NCBI RefSeq assembly: GCF_010093535.1
Contig: NW_022985169.1
Span: forward strand, 1,387,527-1,420,662
DNA length: 33,136 nucleotides
DNA from: Lindgomyces ingoldianus
Lineage: Eukaryota > Ascomycota > Dothideomycetes > Pleosporales > Lindgomycetaceae
Reading direction: 5' to 3'
The position numbers were made by a program, and so were the translations under genes. This document shows, one piece after another, positions 20,773 to 31,511 of this stretch (within the stretch, counting starts at the first letter, position 1; each line of letters starts with the position of its first letter). The notes under the pieces were generated by a model. It had not been told where the DNA came from. It did no database searches and was given only the letters and a program-made list of their open reading frames with translations.

Positions 20773-21423
20773 CCCCCCATTCATACCCACGACAGATCCG
20801 CTACCTTTCTCATTGGCGGTGCATCCAAAAGCTAATACCTCTCGCGAGTACCACTTCGCTTTCCTGTCTTCAAGGCGGCGGTTGTTCCCCGTTCTATTTG
20901 CATCTTCGGCGCAGGTTCGGTTTAGCATTCGATCGTTCTATCTATATTGTGCATTTCTTAGTTGGTCTTGAGACAGGAAGAATTGAGATTATACCCACCT
21001 AGCACAGCACGGAGGCATTCGGCATTCGTTTCAGGTCTTCAACTATGACTATGCGAAAGATTGGAACTGTACAATAGGATACGACACGGTACAGCAAGCC
21101 ATATTCGCCGGAGGGTTTGGATTGCTTTTAAGAACGAGAATGAGATTTTGCATATCACCTGGACAGACAGAGTACATACGAATACATGTCCGCTTTCAAT
21201 CCAAGACAGGATAGACCTGAACACCAACAATGCATCCAGTGCCGTGTTATACTCCACTCCATGCTTGCTAACTTTACAATTGAACCTCTTATGGTGTCTG
21301 TCATCCCGTCAACCCGTGCCCTACACGGAGCAACTGACCGACTCGTCCCATACGCCCGTCAAAAAGTCCTTATGAACTAGCCAGCCATTTATGACGGCTC
21401 CCTCTCACATCCAGTCTTTATTT
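20773..21423. other. Intergenic region between convergent genes
   Basis: Between the stop codons of the GILT (+) and NECAP (-) genes; 3' untranslated regions and terminators are expected. No reading frame with a recognisable family and no repeat noted. Confidence 0.45.
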
Positions 21424-22449
21424 CTACTGAAACTCCCCAAACTCGCCATCGTCAAACCCCAAATCCTCTGGCTTCTGCTCAAACGTTTGCCTACTCCTCC
21501 TCCTCTCCTCCTTCACGCTTTTTGCGCTCGGCGGTGGCGGCAGAAACGGCATCGTTCCCCCCTTCCCTCTCTCTCCCCCTCCCCCTCCTCCTCCTCCTCC
21601 CACTCCTCCTCCTCCTCCGCCGCCGCCTAATCCCGATCCTGACCCAGGCGGCGGTTTGATCGAAAACAGCGCGTCCGTCTCACTCCTCTCATTCCTAGGA
21701 GTCGCCTCCTCCTGTCTTGGCCTCCGCCCTCTACCCCCAAAATTAATAGATATCGTCTCCCCTTCTTTAAGACTGAAATCTCGTTTCGGTTCCTCAGCTT
21801 CTTTTTGCTGAGTCAGTCGGCCTCCCCATCCAGCGTGTCCGCCAGTTGTTAACCCTGGATTCGACAATCCAAGCACGCGCTGCGCATCCTGCAGGCTTAT
21901 TGAGAAATCAAACGCCTCACTGCGCTCCTCAAAGCCGATTCCCAGCACCGCTTTCCGTCCTTCACCTACCACAGTCACAGCGAAGAACCGGCTCGAGTCC
22001 AGCGCCTGCTCGACGACGGCGGGGGATGTGTATGGTGCGGCTGCGAACAGTTGGCCCGAGCCCGGGTCCTCGAGAAGGATTGTGGTGGTGACTTTTTCGC
22101 TATCTGTGTCTGTCTCGGAAGCTGTGGGGGAAGGGATTGAGGTTTCCAGGATGCGTAGACGCGCAGTGAAGATTTGACGCTTGTTGTTGTCGGCGGTCCA
22201 GGTTGCGGCATTGTAGCCCTTTGTGGAAGTTAGGGGGGGGATGTGGTAGACGTGCACTTTGGGTGAGAGGAAAAGGATGCGTTGGATGGCGGTTGAGGGG
22301 AGGGGCGCGCCGGTTAGGGGGTCTGTGTTCATTTTTGCGAGGTGGGTTTTGAGAAGAATTGTGGCGGGAGTGCGAGGATGGACTTGGGGGGAATTGTAAG
22401 GCGAGGCTGGAGGTATAGTACAGTTGATATCAGCTGCGGATGCGGACAA
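21424..22449 (-). CDS. NECAP-like adaptin-ear-binding coat-associated protein
   Basis: A single exon of 341 residues. Residues about 55-215 form the NECAP PHear domain: IQRILFLSPKVHVYHIPPLTS, GYNAATW, TARLRI, LFAAAPY, DSSRFF, GIGFEERSEAFDFSISLQDA. Proteins of this family work with AP-2 and clathrin at endocytic sites. The C-terminal part is low-complexity: a basic stretch, then a glycine run of about 20 residues broken by single Val and Glu residues, then a polyproline patch. The very end is acidic with spaced phenylalanines (FDDGEFGEF), as in adaptor-binding peptides. The conserved part starts after residue 40, and a second Met there (MNTDPLTG) could be the true start. Confidence 0.9.
   Translation of the reverse strand: MSASAADINCTIPPASPYNSPQVHPRTPATILLKTHLAKMNTDPLTGAPLPSTAIQRILFLSPKVHVYHIPPLTSTKGYNAATWTADNNKRQIFTARLRILETSIPSPTASETDTDSEKVTTTILLEDPGSGQLFAAAPYTSPAVVEQALDSSRFFAVTVVGEGRKAVLGIGFEERSEAFDFSISLQDAQRVLGLSNPGLTTGGHAGWGGRLTQQKEAEEPKRDFSLKEGETISINFGGRGRRPRQEEATPRNERSETDALFSIKPPPGSGSGLGGGGGGGGVGGGGGGGGGERGKGGTMPFLPPPPSAKSVKEERRRSRQTFEQKPEDLGFDDGEFGEFQ
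21577..21627 (+). repeat. CTC/CCG trinucleotide microsatellite coding for polyglycine
   Basis: Runs of CTC and CCG/CGC triplets, broken by a single CAC, code on the opposite strand for the glycine tract of the NECAP-like protein. Length variation between strains is likely. Confidence 0.8.
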
Positions 22450-22904
22450 ATGGCGAGGGGCTGTTCCGCACTACAGCGTCCACAGGGATGGAGGTTTCAC
22501 TCTCTCAGAGATCAGAAGAGCCGCGTATATGTCAAATTCAGCCGCCCCCTCTCCGCGATTGTCGAATGAAGAGAACGGACGGCGTGGTAAAGGGATCGGT
22601 GCTACCTTCACGTTGTTTCATGGTGGTTGCTCCCGTTTTTTTTTGGCTGAGACATGATGAGTTGGCACCGCTCAATATGCAAGGCTCCCTTGCCAAGTTA
22701 ACCCCGCCATTCAGATGCTGTCATGTGACTTTTGGTCTAAGATTTCGTGAATGTCAGCGAGTGATCTAGAATGCGTGCTTTGGTGTTTTCTAGGCTACCA
22801 TGCCGGTTAGGTTTCTATCGTCTATATGTGTCTGAAATACGGTTTCGTAGAAAGAAATGTGTAAAATGTCTGCTCTCAAATGCCCATCTGAAAGTTTACT
22901 TTGC
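22450..22904. promoter_or_regulatory. NECAP promoter and HAD gene terminator region
   Basis: Between the NECAP start and the HAD phosphatase stop; wait of 455 bp in a tandem-to-minus layout, so it lies upstream of NECAP and its far end abuts the 3' end of the HAD gene. Short frames present are not convincing. A run of nine T lies near 22636-22644. Confidence 0.35.
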
Positions 22905-23844
22905 TCAGCTGTTAGCGGCAGGCTCAACACCAGCAGCTCCAGCTTTGTACGCCTCGTAGCCCTCATGAGCAGCCTCTTGAACCGTGGTCTTGCCCGCAGC
23001 GATCTCCTTGCACTTCTCTAGGATCGAAGACCAATCCTCAAACACCGTGAATGGCACGTTCTCCCTGGCGCAATACGAGATGAGATCGTGCCCCTTCTTT
23101 GCGAAGAGCAAATCCGTCTCCCGAGCAGCAGACAGATCTGAAACTCCGTCCCCAGCGTAGAACATAGTTGGTCGAATATCCTCTGGCAGTGAGGAGTATT
23201 TCCTCAAAGTCACGCTCTTATCATGCCCAAACCCAGACTCGGGGTGGTGAAACTGGATCTGCCAACCCCCTTCCTCATCAATGCTCTTCCCAGGCCTAGC
23301 TTTCACATAATTCCCGATTACCTGCATATTCTCCGCATCGGGGCCAATAAGCTTCTTCAAAAGGGCTTTGATGATGGGTTCCATGCCCGAGGAGAGAACA
23401 ACAACAGGCATATTGTTCGCTAAACTCCACTGGAAGAACTCGGCGAAATAGGGGTCCAATTTGATGTTGTCGACAAGGAACTGAATGCATTCGTTGTACG
23501 GCTTGGTCACGCTGTCCATCATTTCCCGGAATGAGTCCCGAAAGGTAATCTTGTCTGCAAGAGTGTCGATATTACCTTGGCGCCGCTTTTCACGGCCGTA
23601 GCCAATGTTGTCGGTCTGCCCCAGAATTAATGATACCCTTGTCTTGTGAATGAGGGCTAAAATACCATGAAGTCATTGCCTGTCAAATCTCAGTACAGGA
23701 TGGGTTGGTTCAGAGAATGTCAAGACTCACTGTCCTGCAGCGTAACCGTGCCATCGAAATCAGTAAAGAAAATGAACTATGACAGATTAGCACTCTCCTC
23801 AAACCCTTCATGGCATGTCCACGGACTTGTGGGCTAGTTTTCAT
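22905..23844 (-). CDS. HAD-superfamily phosphatase (phosphoserine-phosphatase-like, subfamily IB)
   Basis: Four exons fit: 23844-23827, 23776-23731, 23679-23666 (only 14 nt) and 23615-22905, about 262 residues. Introns are 50, 51 and 50 bp; the first has a weak GTCCGT donor, the others GTGAGT and GTATTT. HAD motif I is FFTDFDGTVT (nucleophile Asp about 12, acid/base Asp about 14), motif II VVLSSGM, and motif IV AGDGVSDLSAA. The overall sequence resembles fungal proteins annotated as MtnX/DKMTP-phosphatase-like or PHOSPHO-like enzymes. The substrate is a small phosphomonoester that I cannot name. An alternative in-frame ATG at 23877 would add 11 residues. Confidence 0.85.
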
Positions 23845-24155
23845 AGCCGGAAGTTCGATCGCGGATTGGACACCCATCTTGAATACGTTCTCGAGGGCAA
23901 TACGTCACCAAATTTTGTACCAATAACAACAATAGGAAAATTTCGAGAAACGAAGGATGAGGTTGAAAGAAAGTTTTATGCTGGATTTTCGGAAGCCAGC
24001 GACTGCGCCTAAAATGGGATCCCGGTGCAGTACGGAAAAAGGGATTGTCGGCTTGGCACAGATCCGGCTCACGTCAAGTTCCGTCATTAAGGTTTTCGCA
24101 TCCGTGTACGACGTCTTCAGCACGCCTGATGTGAGTTATTGCGCTCACGACAAGA
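23845..24155. promoter_or_regulatory. Divergent promoter of the HAD phosphatase and she9
   Basis: About 310 bp between the two starts. No other convincing gene; no distinct core promoter element recognised. Confidence 0.4.
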
Positions 24156-25591
24156 ATGAGGCCGCTGCTTCAGCATGCGTCGCGCTCCATATTTGCCAGT
24201 CCGATCTTCACGGCTCCGCCACGAGCGAGTAAGACGTTGTTTAGAAGCCTAGCCAGCGCAAAGTTCACAGGACCAGCAATATATCTCCCATGTATTCCAC
24301 CCAGAAAAGGTCTCGATAAGCCGACCCGACGGCAATTCTCCCACTCTAGGACTGTCTTCGAGAAACCTACCAGGCCTTTAGAAGCCGACTCGGCTGAGAC
24401 GAAGACCCCACTACAGCACTGCACCCCTCAATCCGCGAAGTTAGCGTCTCCCCCCAAAGATGAAGATACAATAGCAAGAGTGCCGGCAGAGCATCTGCCG
24501 TCGCACAGAGAGGGGCAAAGATGGAATCTCTCGAGACGCTTCTCCGAACTCATGGACGACCTGCTGCCAAAGCTTGCGCTTGTCACCCAGAAGGTCAACA
24601 CTTACACGGGTACCGACTACTCGGGCATCGAGGCACTGAGGCGAGAAATCAAGGAACAAGGCGAGAAGCACCTATTGGTGATATGTTCAAAAATTGACTG
24701 GGTATAGAGCAACTCGTCAAGACCCGCCATCTTGCACTAAACGAAGCGAAACAGGCTCTGGATGACGCTCACGCAAAGCAGGCATCTTCGCAGAAGGAAG
24801 TGGTCGGGCTCCTGGAGCGGAAACATTCTTGGTCCGCCACAGATCTGGAAAGATACATGCAATTGATACGGTCAGAGCATGTCAATGACCAGGCTGTTCA
24901 GGCAGCAAAAGACAAGGTTTTTGAAGTTGAAGCTGCACTGGAAGAGGCACGGACGCGACTGGAGAAGCGTGAACGAGCGCAGTATCATGAGGAGCAAATA
25001 TGGAGTGACACGATTAGGCGAAACAGCACCTGGGTCACTTTTGGGTTGATGGGCTTCAACATCTTCCTGCTGCTAGCATCCTTGGTTGTCATTGAGCCGT
25101 GGAGGAGACGCCGGCTGGTTAGGGAAGTTAAGGCAGCTTTGGAGGCTCAGAGAACAGTATTCGAGCCAGCTGCTGGACCTCAGTCAAGCCCCATACTCGA
25201 AGCGGCAGTTGATGAAGCCGTTGAGCCTGCAGAAAAGGTTATCGGGAGCCTTGTCATCGCCGAACAAACCACTCACACGGCTCCCAAAGTCGAAGAAGAC
25301 ATGCTAGTGCAACAGGCCGAACCTAATATCATCGCTGCTCTCAAGGAAGACTCGATGACGCTTACCCCAGAAAAACTGGGGGCTGCCAGCTTAGCCACTT
25401 TCGAACCAGAACACCAAACGACCATAACCCCAATGCCATGGCAGGAGAAGATCACGACGTCCGTCCGAGATCTCATGAGCGAGAAATACATCTCAATCCG
25501 GAGGAAGGAATTCACGATAGCAATTGTAGAGGCCACAGCTACGGGTGCGGTCATTTCAGGGCTCTTGCTCTTCCTAATACGGCCGAATTAA
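24156..25591 (+). CDS. she9: She9/Mdm33 mitochondrial inner-membrane protein
   Basis: A protein needed for normal mitochondrial morphology and inner-membrane fission in yeast. Two exons, 24156-24660 and 24708-25591, give 462 residues. The 47-bp intron begins with GC instead of GT (AAG|GCGAGA...GTATAG); only this junction keeps the conserved coiled-coil sequence in frame. Order: a basic N-terminus rich in Arg/Ser, as for mitochondrial import, with a long variable linker; the family core YTGTDYSGIEALRREIKEQ; coiled coil (about 150-265); a first membrane helix (about 277-297, FGLMGFNIFLLLASLVVIEPW); a variable acidic/Ala-rich part; and a second hydrophobic helix close to the C-terminus (GAVISGLLLFLI). 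Confidence 0.93.
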
Positions 25592-27370
25592 TTTCAGCCA
25601 TTCATTTTCGAACGGTCGAATCTCCGCCAATTTTGATTTGGACGGTCAGCGCCTCCAACTGACCGGTCGGGCATGTCAATGCGGTGCGCCTCCATGTATG
25701 ACTAAACATTGTACATATAGATGTATGAACTTCCGTAAAGGCAATGGTGCGGTCAAAAGTGGAAAATGCGATTTGGATTCTCAAGCCGCAGACCCCAGAT
25801 CTTAGCTTGGGGAAGCAGTTGCCGACTTATTCACGGAATTCTTGATACCCTAGCACAGACTCGCGGTGAAGATCGCATGGGGTCCTACTCCCTCGCAATC
25901 GCTACAATCTTGCTCTTATGCTAAATTGGTTATCTGTTCAAGCTTGGAACAACGGAGCGAACCCTAACGCTTCTCTCGCAATGTCGTATCCCTCCAAACA
26001 GAGATAAAAAAAAAGCTTTCTTCACAACAGGCTTCGAAGGGCGTCAGAGGACTGCCTTCCATATTAGCACACTTGGTTGGCCATGCAATGTAGAGAAATG
26101 ACATCTGCAAGGCTGCAGTTTGGTTCTTTCCAGTGGCAATCGTCGGCCACCATCCCGATGCACTCATCCCGAGTTTCCATGTGACGGGCCGACCAAGTTA
26201 TCATTTCCTATTTGGTTGCGACAGAGTGGTGATACTGGCACGTCACACATCACATTCTTGCTACAGCATATTCGCAGTGAGACCAACAGCCGAGGTTGAG
26301 CTGACTTCCTGTGCGGACACTCATCCGAATATCTTTCACCTGAGTTGGCTGTCCATCGAGGGATCGGTGGTGTGTCTTCACTGCGTTGTCGTCCGTGCTA
26401 TCAATGAAGCAAATTTAGCAGCCGATCTGTGCGGTAAAGCATCCCCTTTAGACTCGCGCATCAGATCCAAAATGGTGCATTTTTAAGCAAATGCGCCAAC
26501 ACCACCAAACACAAGACAACCCCTTCAAAACGGTTTCTAATTTCCCTCCGACTCACTTACCAGCCAGATGGCAGCTCCACGCACTCGGAAACTGCCGTGC
26601 TAGCGACCCCAAAGGTTGTGGAAAGATCAATAAATGGCCAGGTCGAGATTCGCGATGCTTCACTGGAAAGTTGAGCTTTTTTGTTGCTATTTCTGTGCTT
26701 ACTTGGCTTATATAACGCGGAAACATAGCCCTAGTGCGAGCTAAATCTGCACAACCTCCAGATCCGTAGGTTAAGCGAGCGTTGGCGAATGGAATTAGAA
26801 ATCGGAGTTTTCGGCTAAGCTGGATACAGGTAGTAGAAGAGAGATGCAGGCTGAACCTAAATATGCTGACATGCAGGCGTGAATTGGCTTGGAGGCTGTC
26901 ATTGGGTAGGACAGGAGAGAAGGGTCCTTGGAATAGCTTAGACTCTCAGCCCTGTGGTGCATATGCATGGGTTGGGAAAGACGTGATGCGGGCTCGGCGA
27001 CGGGGAACTTGATATGTATGTTCAACACCACTCTGTGGGGAATGATTTAAGACGACGATGGCCCGGAAATCTGGGTGGGTTTTTCATTTGTAATGAGCAG
27101 AGAAGTGTAGTCATCACTACGGCTACCAGCCATCACTCCTCCCGCCTATTCTTACTTCCTCGAATTTAGGATCAATATCCAATTCTTGTGGTGGAGATCC
27201 GCTTCATTATATCTTGAAGAGCGCTGCTGGTCGGGTAAGGGTTGATCGTTGCCTACTTCAGGATCATCAGCATCAATACCTTAGTTCAACGCCCTTGCGC
27301 GGTCGAAAGTCGTCACCCGGGTCTTTGGTACATACCATCATCGAAGGAGACTGTATCATAATCAGACACT
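25592..27370. other. Long intergenic region, no gene seen
   Basis: About 1.8 kb. Several short open frames (for example 26133-26486) show no domain, no signal peptide and no paired splice sites. An A9 run lies near 26007-26015. The last 200-300 bp should be the promoter of the rhodopsin-domain gene. Confidence 0.45.
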
Positions 27371-28571
27371 ATGGTGTATACAGACATCCACCTCCCACTT
27401 CGTAAGCCCCTCCAATTCCCACACCATCCTCGCCAACTCCTAACATCTACCGCCAGCTGGCTTCATAGCGCTAGACTGGTCGCTCATGACCCTCGCCCTC
27501 ATCCCAATCCTAATCCGCATCTCCCTGCGTCAACGAAGCCGCGGTCTCCACTCCCTCGCCACCAACATTGCAGACGGCTTCGTCATTCTAGCCTGGCTAT
27601 CCGGCTGCGTTCTCATAGCGATAAACACCTGGAAGAACAGCCTCCGAATGAAGTACCTGCACTCCCCTCCAGGAATGCTCTACTACGGCGTCCCACAACC
27701 TCTCTCAGGACACTTACTTTACGTATCCTGGATTAGTCTTTTCTTTATCTACATTAGCCTCTGGTCTGCCAAAGGCGCCTTCCTAGCCCTCTACTACTCG
27801 CTCTTCTCCCTACAGGGTAAACGCGCACGAATTACACTCGCGGTAGCCTGCGCTTTCACAGCGTCTACATTCCTACTCCACATGTTCCTCATCGCCTTCT
27901 GGTGTAGCCCCATCTCATCCAACTGGTCTCCTCCACCCGGCGAACACCTGTGTTCGGCTGTCCACTCCATGTCCTCCGTCACCATCTCAACCTTCACAAA
28001 CATCGCAACAGACCTCATCATCCTATCCATACCCATATCCACCCTCCTTGCCACGCAGCTCGGTAAGTCCGAGAAAGCCGGGCTCGCGTTTGTGTTCCTC
28101 ATGGGAAGCGTGTCGATCCTAGCGGCACTCGTGCGTTTTATAACGCTCAAGCTAGTGCAGAATGTCCCCAGGGCCGAAATCACGCATACCATTGATGTCT
28201 GGGCCCTTGCCGAAATAGTATCCTCCATCTTAGCTGTCTGTCTCCCCTCCCTTCGCACCTTTGCTCGTCGTCATCGTTTCGGCGGATCGAGGGAGAATAC
28301 CCCGCATGCAAAGCATACCCAACTAGGCAGTCGAAGTAATTCTGATAGCTTGCGGGGGAGTAATAGTATCACAAATATGGAGTGTGGGAATAAGACATTG
28401 AATGTGAGCTTGCCGATGGCAAAGAGAGATGGTGTGAAGATTGAGGGGATTTGGTGTAGGAGTGAAGAAGGGGAGAGAGTGGGTCTAGGGATTACGAAGA
28501 GAGAGAGGGACATCGAAGCCCTTGTCTATGCTAATAGTCCTGAGGATGTGAGGGTGGGATTGATTTATTGA
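27371..28571 (+). CDS. Rhodopsin-domain (Pth11/SAT4-like) seven-helix membrane protein
   Basis: Two exons: 27371-27401, then 27457-28571 after a 55-bp intron (GTAAGC, CCTAAC, CCAG), giving 381 residues. Seven hydrophobic helices span about residues 10-270. Family landmarks are the short N-terminus leading into LDWSLMTLALIPI, the extracellular loop FWCSPISSNW...LC with two conserved cysteines, DLIILSIPIS, and WALAEIVSSILAVCLPSLR in the last helix. A Ser/charged cytoplasmic tail of about 110 residues follows. There is no CFEM domain. Relatives are plasma-membrane proteins thought to sense or transport extracellular compounds; the ligand is unknown. Confidence 0.9.
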
Positions 28572-29639
28572 GGCGAATCCGATGCGTCGCTTAAAAGTTT
28601 TCTTTTAGTCGTTTGAGATGGATTATCGTTTGCTTTTAAGCGGGTTTGGTGCTTGGACTGCGCTGGACTTCATTGTTAAGCCTGGCCTTTAGTTTGCCGG
28701 AAATGGGTGGGGGTTACATGCATACATAGCGAGGAGTTGGAAACGATATAATGGAGATTATGGGGGATACCAGGATGGCGGAGACAAATTACTTAGTCTC
28801 CAACAACAGCGATCATGACGCACTAGGAATATCCTTTCTATTTAGATTTTATCCAACTTCTGAAATTTAGTTTCATATCCCACACGTCGCTAGTTTTGGC
28901 TAGCAAGATGCCACACCAAACTGTTACTTTCTGTTACAAAACCGAGTATCTTTTCAACCTTAGATAGAACTCCCTCTGTCGTAATTTTTAGAATAGAAGT
29001 CTAGATCCAAGCCTCTTACAATCCATTCCGTTTCTTTATAATGAGACTTCCCCCCATGTGGATATTCAGAGACTTCTTGCAAACTCAGTCTCAAATCCTT
29101 GTATACTGCTCGCCACATTAGTAGGTGTTACAAAAATATCCTTTCCTTCACTACTAACAACATCCTGCAACTCAAGTCCCGTCAACTCTTCCCACTCACT
29201 AAAGCTAAACACTTAGGCTTTTTAGAGTCTTAGGACGAATATCTAAATTTAGCATCAACATGCTCTCTTCCTACTCCCTCTTCGCCCCTCCCACCTGCAC
29301 TTGTACCTCTAACTCTTGGTCCAGCTTTCTAGCTAAAGTCAAGCTCAAGATACTCCTCATTACCCCTACTATATCCATTTCCAACATTCCAACAGGCACT
29401 CAACTGTCTTGTATTCTCCCAAATACTCTTCATCCTCCCATTCACATTCACACCACCCGCCAACCCCGACAGATTCAAATTTGAGTGTTTCTGATACTAC
29501 AATATTAGAAACGGGGAGGAGAGGTTGCCAAATGCCGCATTTAGGAGTGCGAGGGATGGTTCACGTGAGATGGTTTGAAAAAGGAGGAATTGTAGTACAA
29601 ATGCGGGTTTGGAGACCTGAAGAGGGGATGAGAGGTTAG
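28572..29639. other. Transition from gene-rich to AT-rich repeat DNA
   Basis: Downstream of the rhodopsin-domain gene, composition drifts toward AT. Two overlapping short frames (29260-29484 and 29409-29639) have C-rich, Ser/Thr/His/Pro-biased translations without a family and could be fragments of a decayed gene. Nothing is assigned. Confidence 0.35.
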
Positions 29640-31509
29640 AGAGAGATACTAGAGTGCATTAGCATAATCTTTTGAGCAGATGTTGTTTTAGCTAGTTGTA
29701 GGCTTAGCTTTTCTGTGAATGTAGATAAAATACTAAAGCTTATATAAATAGAGAAGTTTTGCTAAGCAAAGTAGATGATTTTGTAAGCGTTAGCGAGTAA
29801 AATCTATAGTTAATTTACTATTCTAGCTTCTCTGTTGTTGTTCTAGGAAGAGAAACGCCTTAGCTTAAAAAATTACTATATTTAGACGTCAGCTAACATT
29901 AAAATTCGCATAAACTTTAGCATAAGATAGCGCTAAATTAGACTAGTGTCACGGTTATGTTACAGCTGTAACGGCGCAGGCAAGAAAATGGATCTGAATG
30001 CGGTAGGAATCCACTCAGAGGCATATAGGAGTGCGTGGGGACTTAATGACCTGGGAATACCATTAACACCTGTAGGCCTTGTACAAAAGGATATTAGGAA
30101 ACTATTAAGCTAGCTATAGGGAAGAGTTGCAACTAAATACTTAGGGGAAATAGAGGTAACAGCAGAGGGTAAGGCAGGGTTAGAGCTAGGTTAAGTTGGG
30201 GTTAGAGCTAATATAGAGACCCTTTAGATAAGTTCTAGGCCACCTAAGAAAAAATAATTCTTAAGAATTATTACACTACTTCCCTTTTTATAAACTAATG
30301 GTTTTTATTAGTAGTTAAAGGTAATTTAATAATTAAAAATAATTTAGATAAGATAACTAAGTCTTTCTTATAAGTTCTTCTTTTAGATTATATACTATAT
30401 GTAAAGATGGGATGGTAGGTAGCACGGATAGCACTGAGAGCAAGCCTTTAGAGAAAGATAGGAGTGTATTGTAAGAGAGACAAATTACTGCTAAGCCTTA
30501 CTAGTTAGGATTTATGCTTATATACAAAGCACAGGTTAGGTAAGGCTATACTAGCCTGTTCTAGGACATCTAGCCTTACATTATCCTCTCTTATAGTAGT
30601 TCTACAACTTAGAGGATAGAATAGATAATAATAAGCCTAAGTAGCATAATAAAGTATTATATAATACTTTAAAAGTTTACTTTTACTTATTTTAGTTAAT
30701 TTTAGTTAATTTTATATAAGTTTATTTAAAAATAACCTAAAGTTTTTAAGTAAAAGTAAAGTAAAAGTATAAAGTAAAAGTAAAAGTAAAATAGTAGTAT
30801 ATCTTATACTAGTAAAGTAGCAGTTAGGATAGTATATATAGAGTCTAATTATTCTAAAAAGTTTATCTTTTTTATATTTTTACTTTTTTTATAAGTTAAG
30901 ATTTAGAAGATTTTAAGCTTTTTAAAGTAAGTATACTTTAAGCTACTCTAGTGTAATTTAGTGCAAAAGAGTGCTAATAGGCTTTAATAGTTTTATTTTA
31001 CTTTACTTATACTTACTTATTACTTAATTTACTTTTAGCTTTTTTTTATTTTTAACTTTACTAAATAACTTTAAAATAAACTTTTATAGCTTACTTTATT
31101 ATAATCTAGCTATAATTTTTTTTAAAAAAAATTAATTAGCTTTTACTAATATAAACTTATGCTTTAATAACTTTTATATCTAATGCATTAATAAAATGTT
31201 TTATAAAGGCATTATAAATAAAAGTAGTAGCTATTATATGCTTATAAATAATAAGTTATGTTATAGCATAAAAAAAAATTAAGTATACTAAGTATACTTA
31301 TTACTTTAAATTTAGTAAAAAGTGCTTTAAAGTGTGTATTTTAGCTTTTTTTTTAGCATATTTATGCATAGTTTATTTAGGCTAACTCTAGATAGCTTCT
31401 TATTTTTTTAAACTTAAATAATAAGCTTTTAAAAACACTATGCTTAATATTTTAGCTTTTATTAATCTACTTAACTTTACTTAGTTAGTGTAGGCTAATA
31501 TAATAGTTA
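29640..31509. repeat. AT-rich RIP-degraded repeat block
   Basis: Strong AT bias, very many TA dinucleotides and stop codons in all frames, with short runs such as AGTAAA repeated near 30745-30795. A GC-richer island at 29946-30260 keeps coding character. It is probably a decayed retroelement or nested transposons; the class is uncertain because no reverse transcriptase or integrase motif survives to my reading. Confidence 0.6.
29988..30257 (+). pseudogene. Broken 89-codon reading frame inside the repeat
   Basis: An ATG at 29988 opens a frame that reads as protein (begins MDLNAVGIHSEAYRSAWG, later KYLGEIEVTAEGKAGLELG and RPPKKK before TAA 30255-30257). It is interrupted by TAG/TAA codons, for example at 30111 and 30117, where Gln is the likely original. 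I do not recognise a family. A perfect 14-bp palindrome GTTACAGCTGTAAC lies just upstream (29959-29972). Confidence 0.4.
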
Positions 31510-31511
31510 TA

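Noticed and set aside
26133..26486. 117-codon frame in the 25.6-27.4 kb gap
   Set aside because: No domain, no homologous-looking core and no splice structure; chance frame.
27371..27736. 121-codon plus-strand frame over the start of the rhodopsin-domain gene
   Set aside because: It reads through the 55-bp intron into the wrong frame. The spliced frame gives seven membrane helices.
30740..30800. Repeated AGTAAA units as a CRISPR-like or regulatory array
   Set aside because: Irregular low-complexity AT repeats without spacers in RIP-degraded DNA of a fungus.
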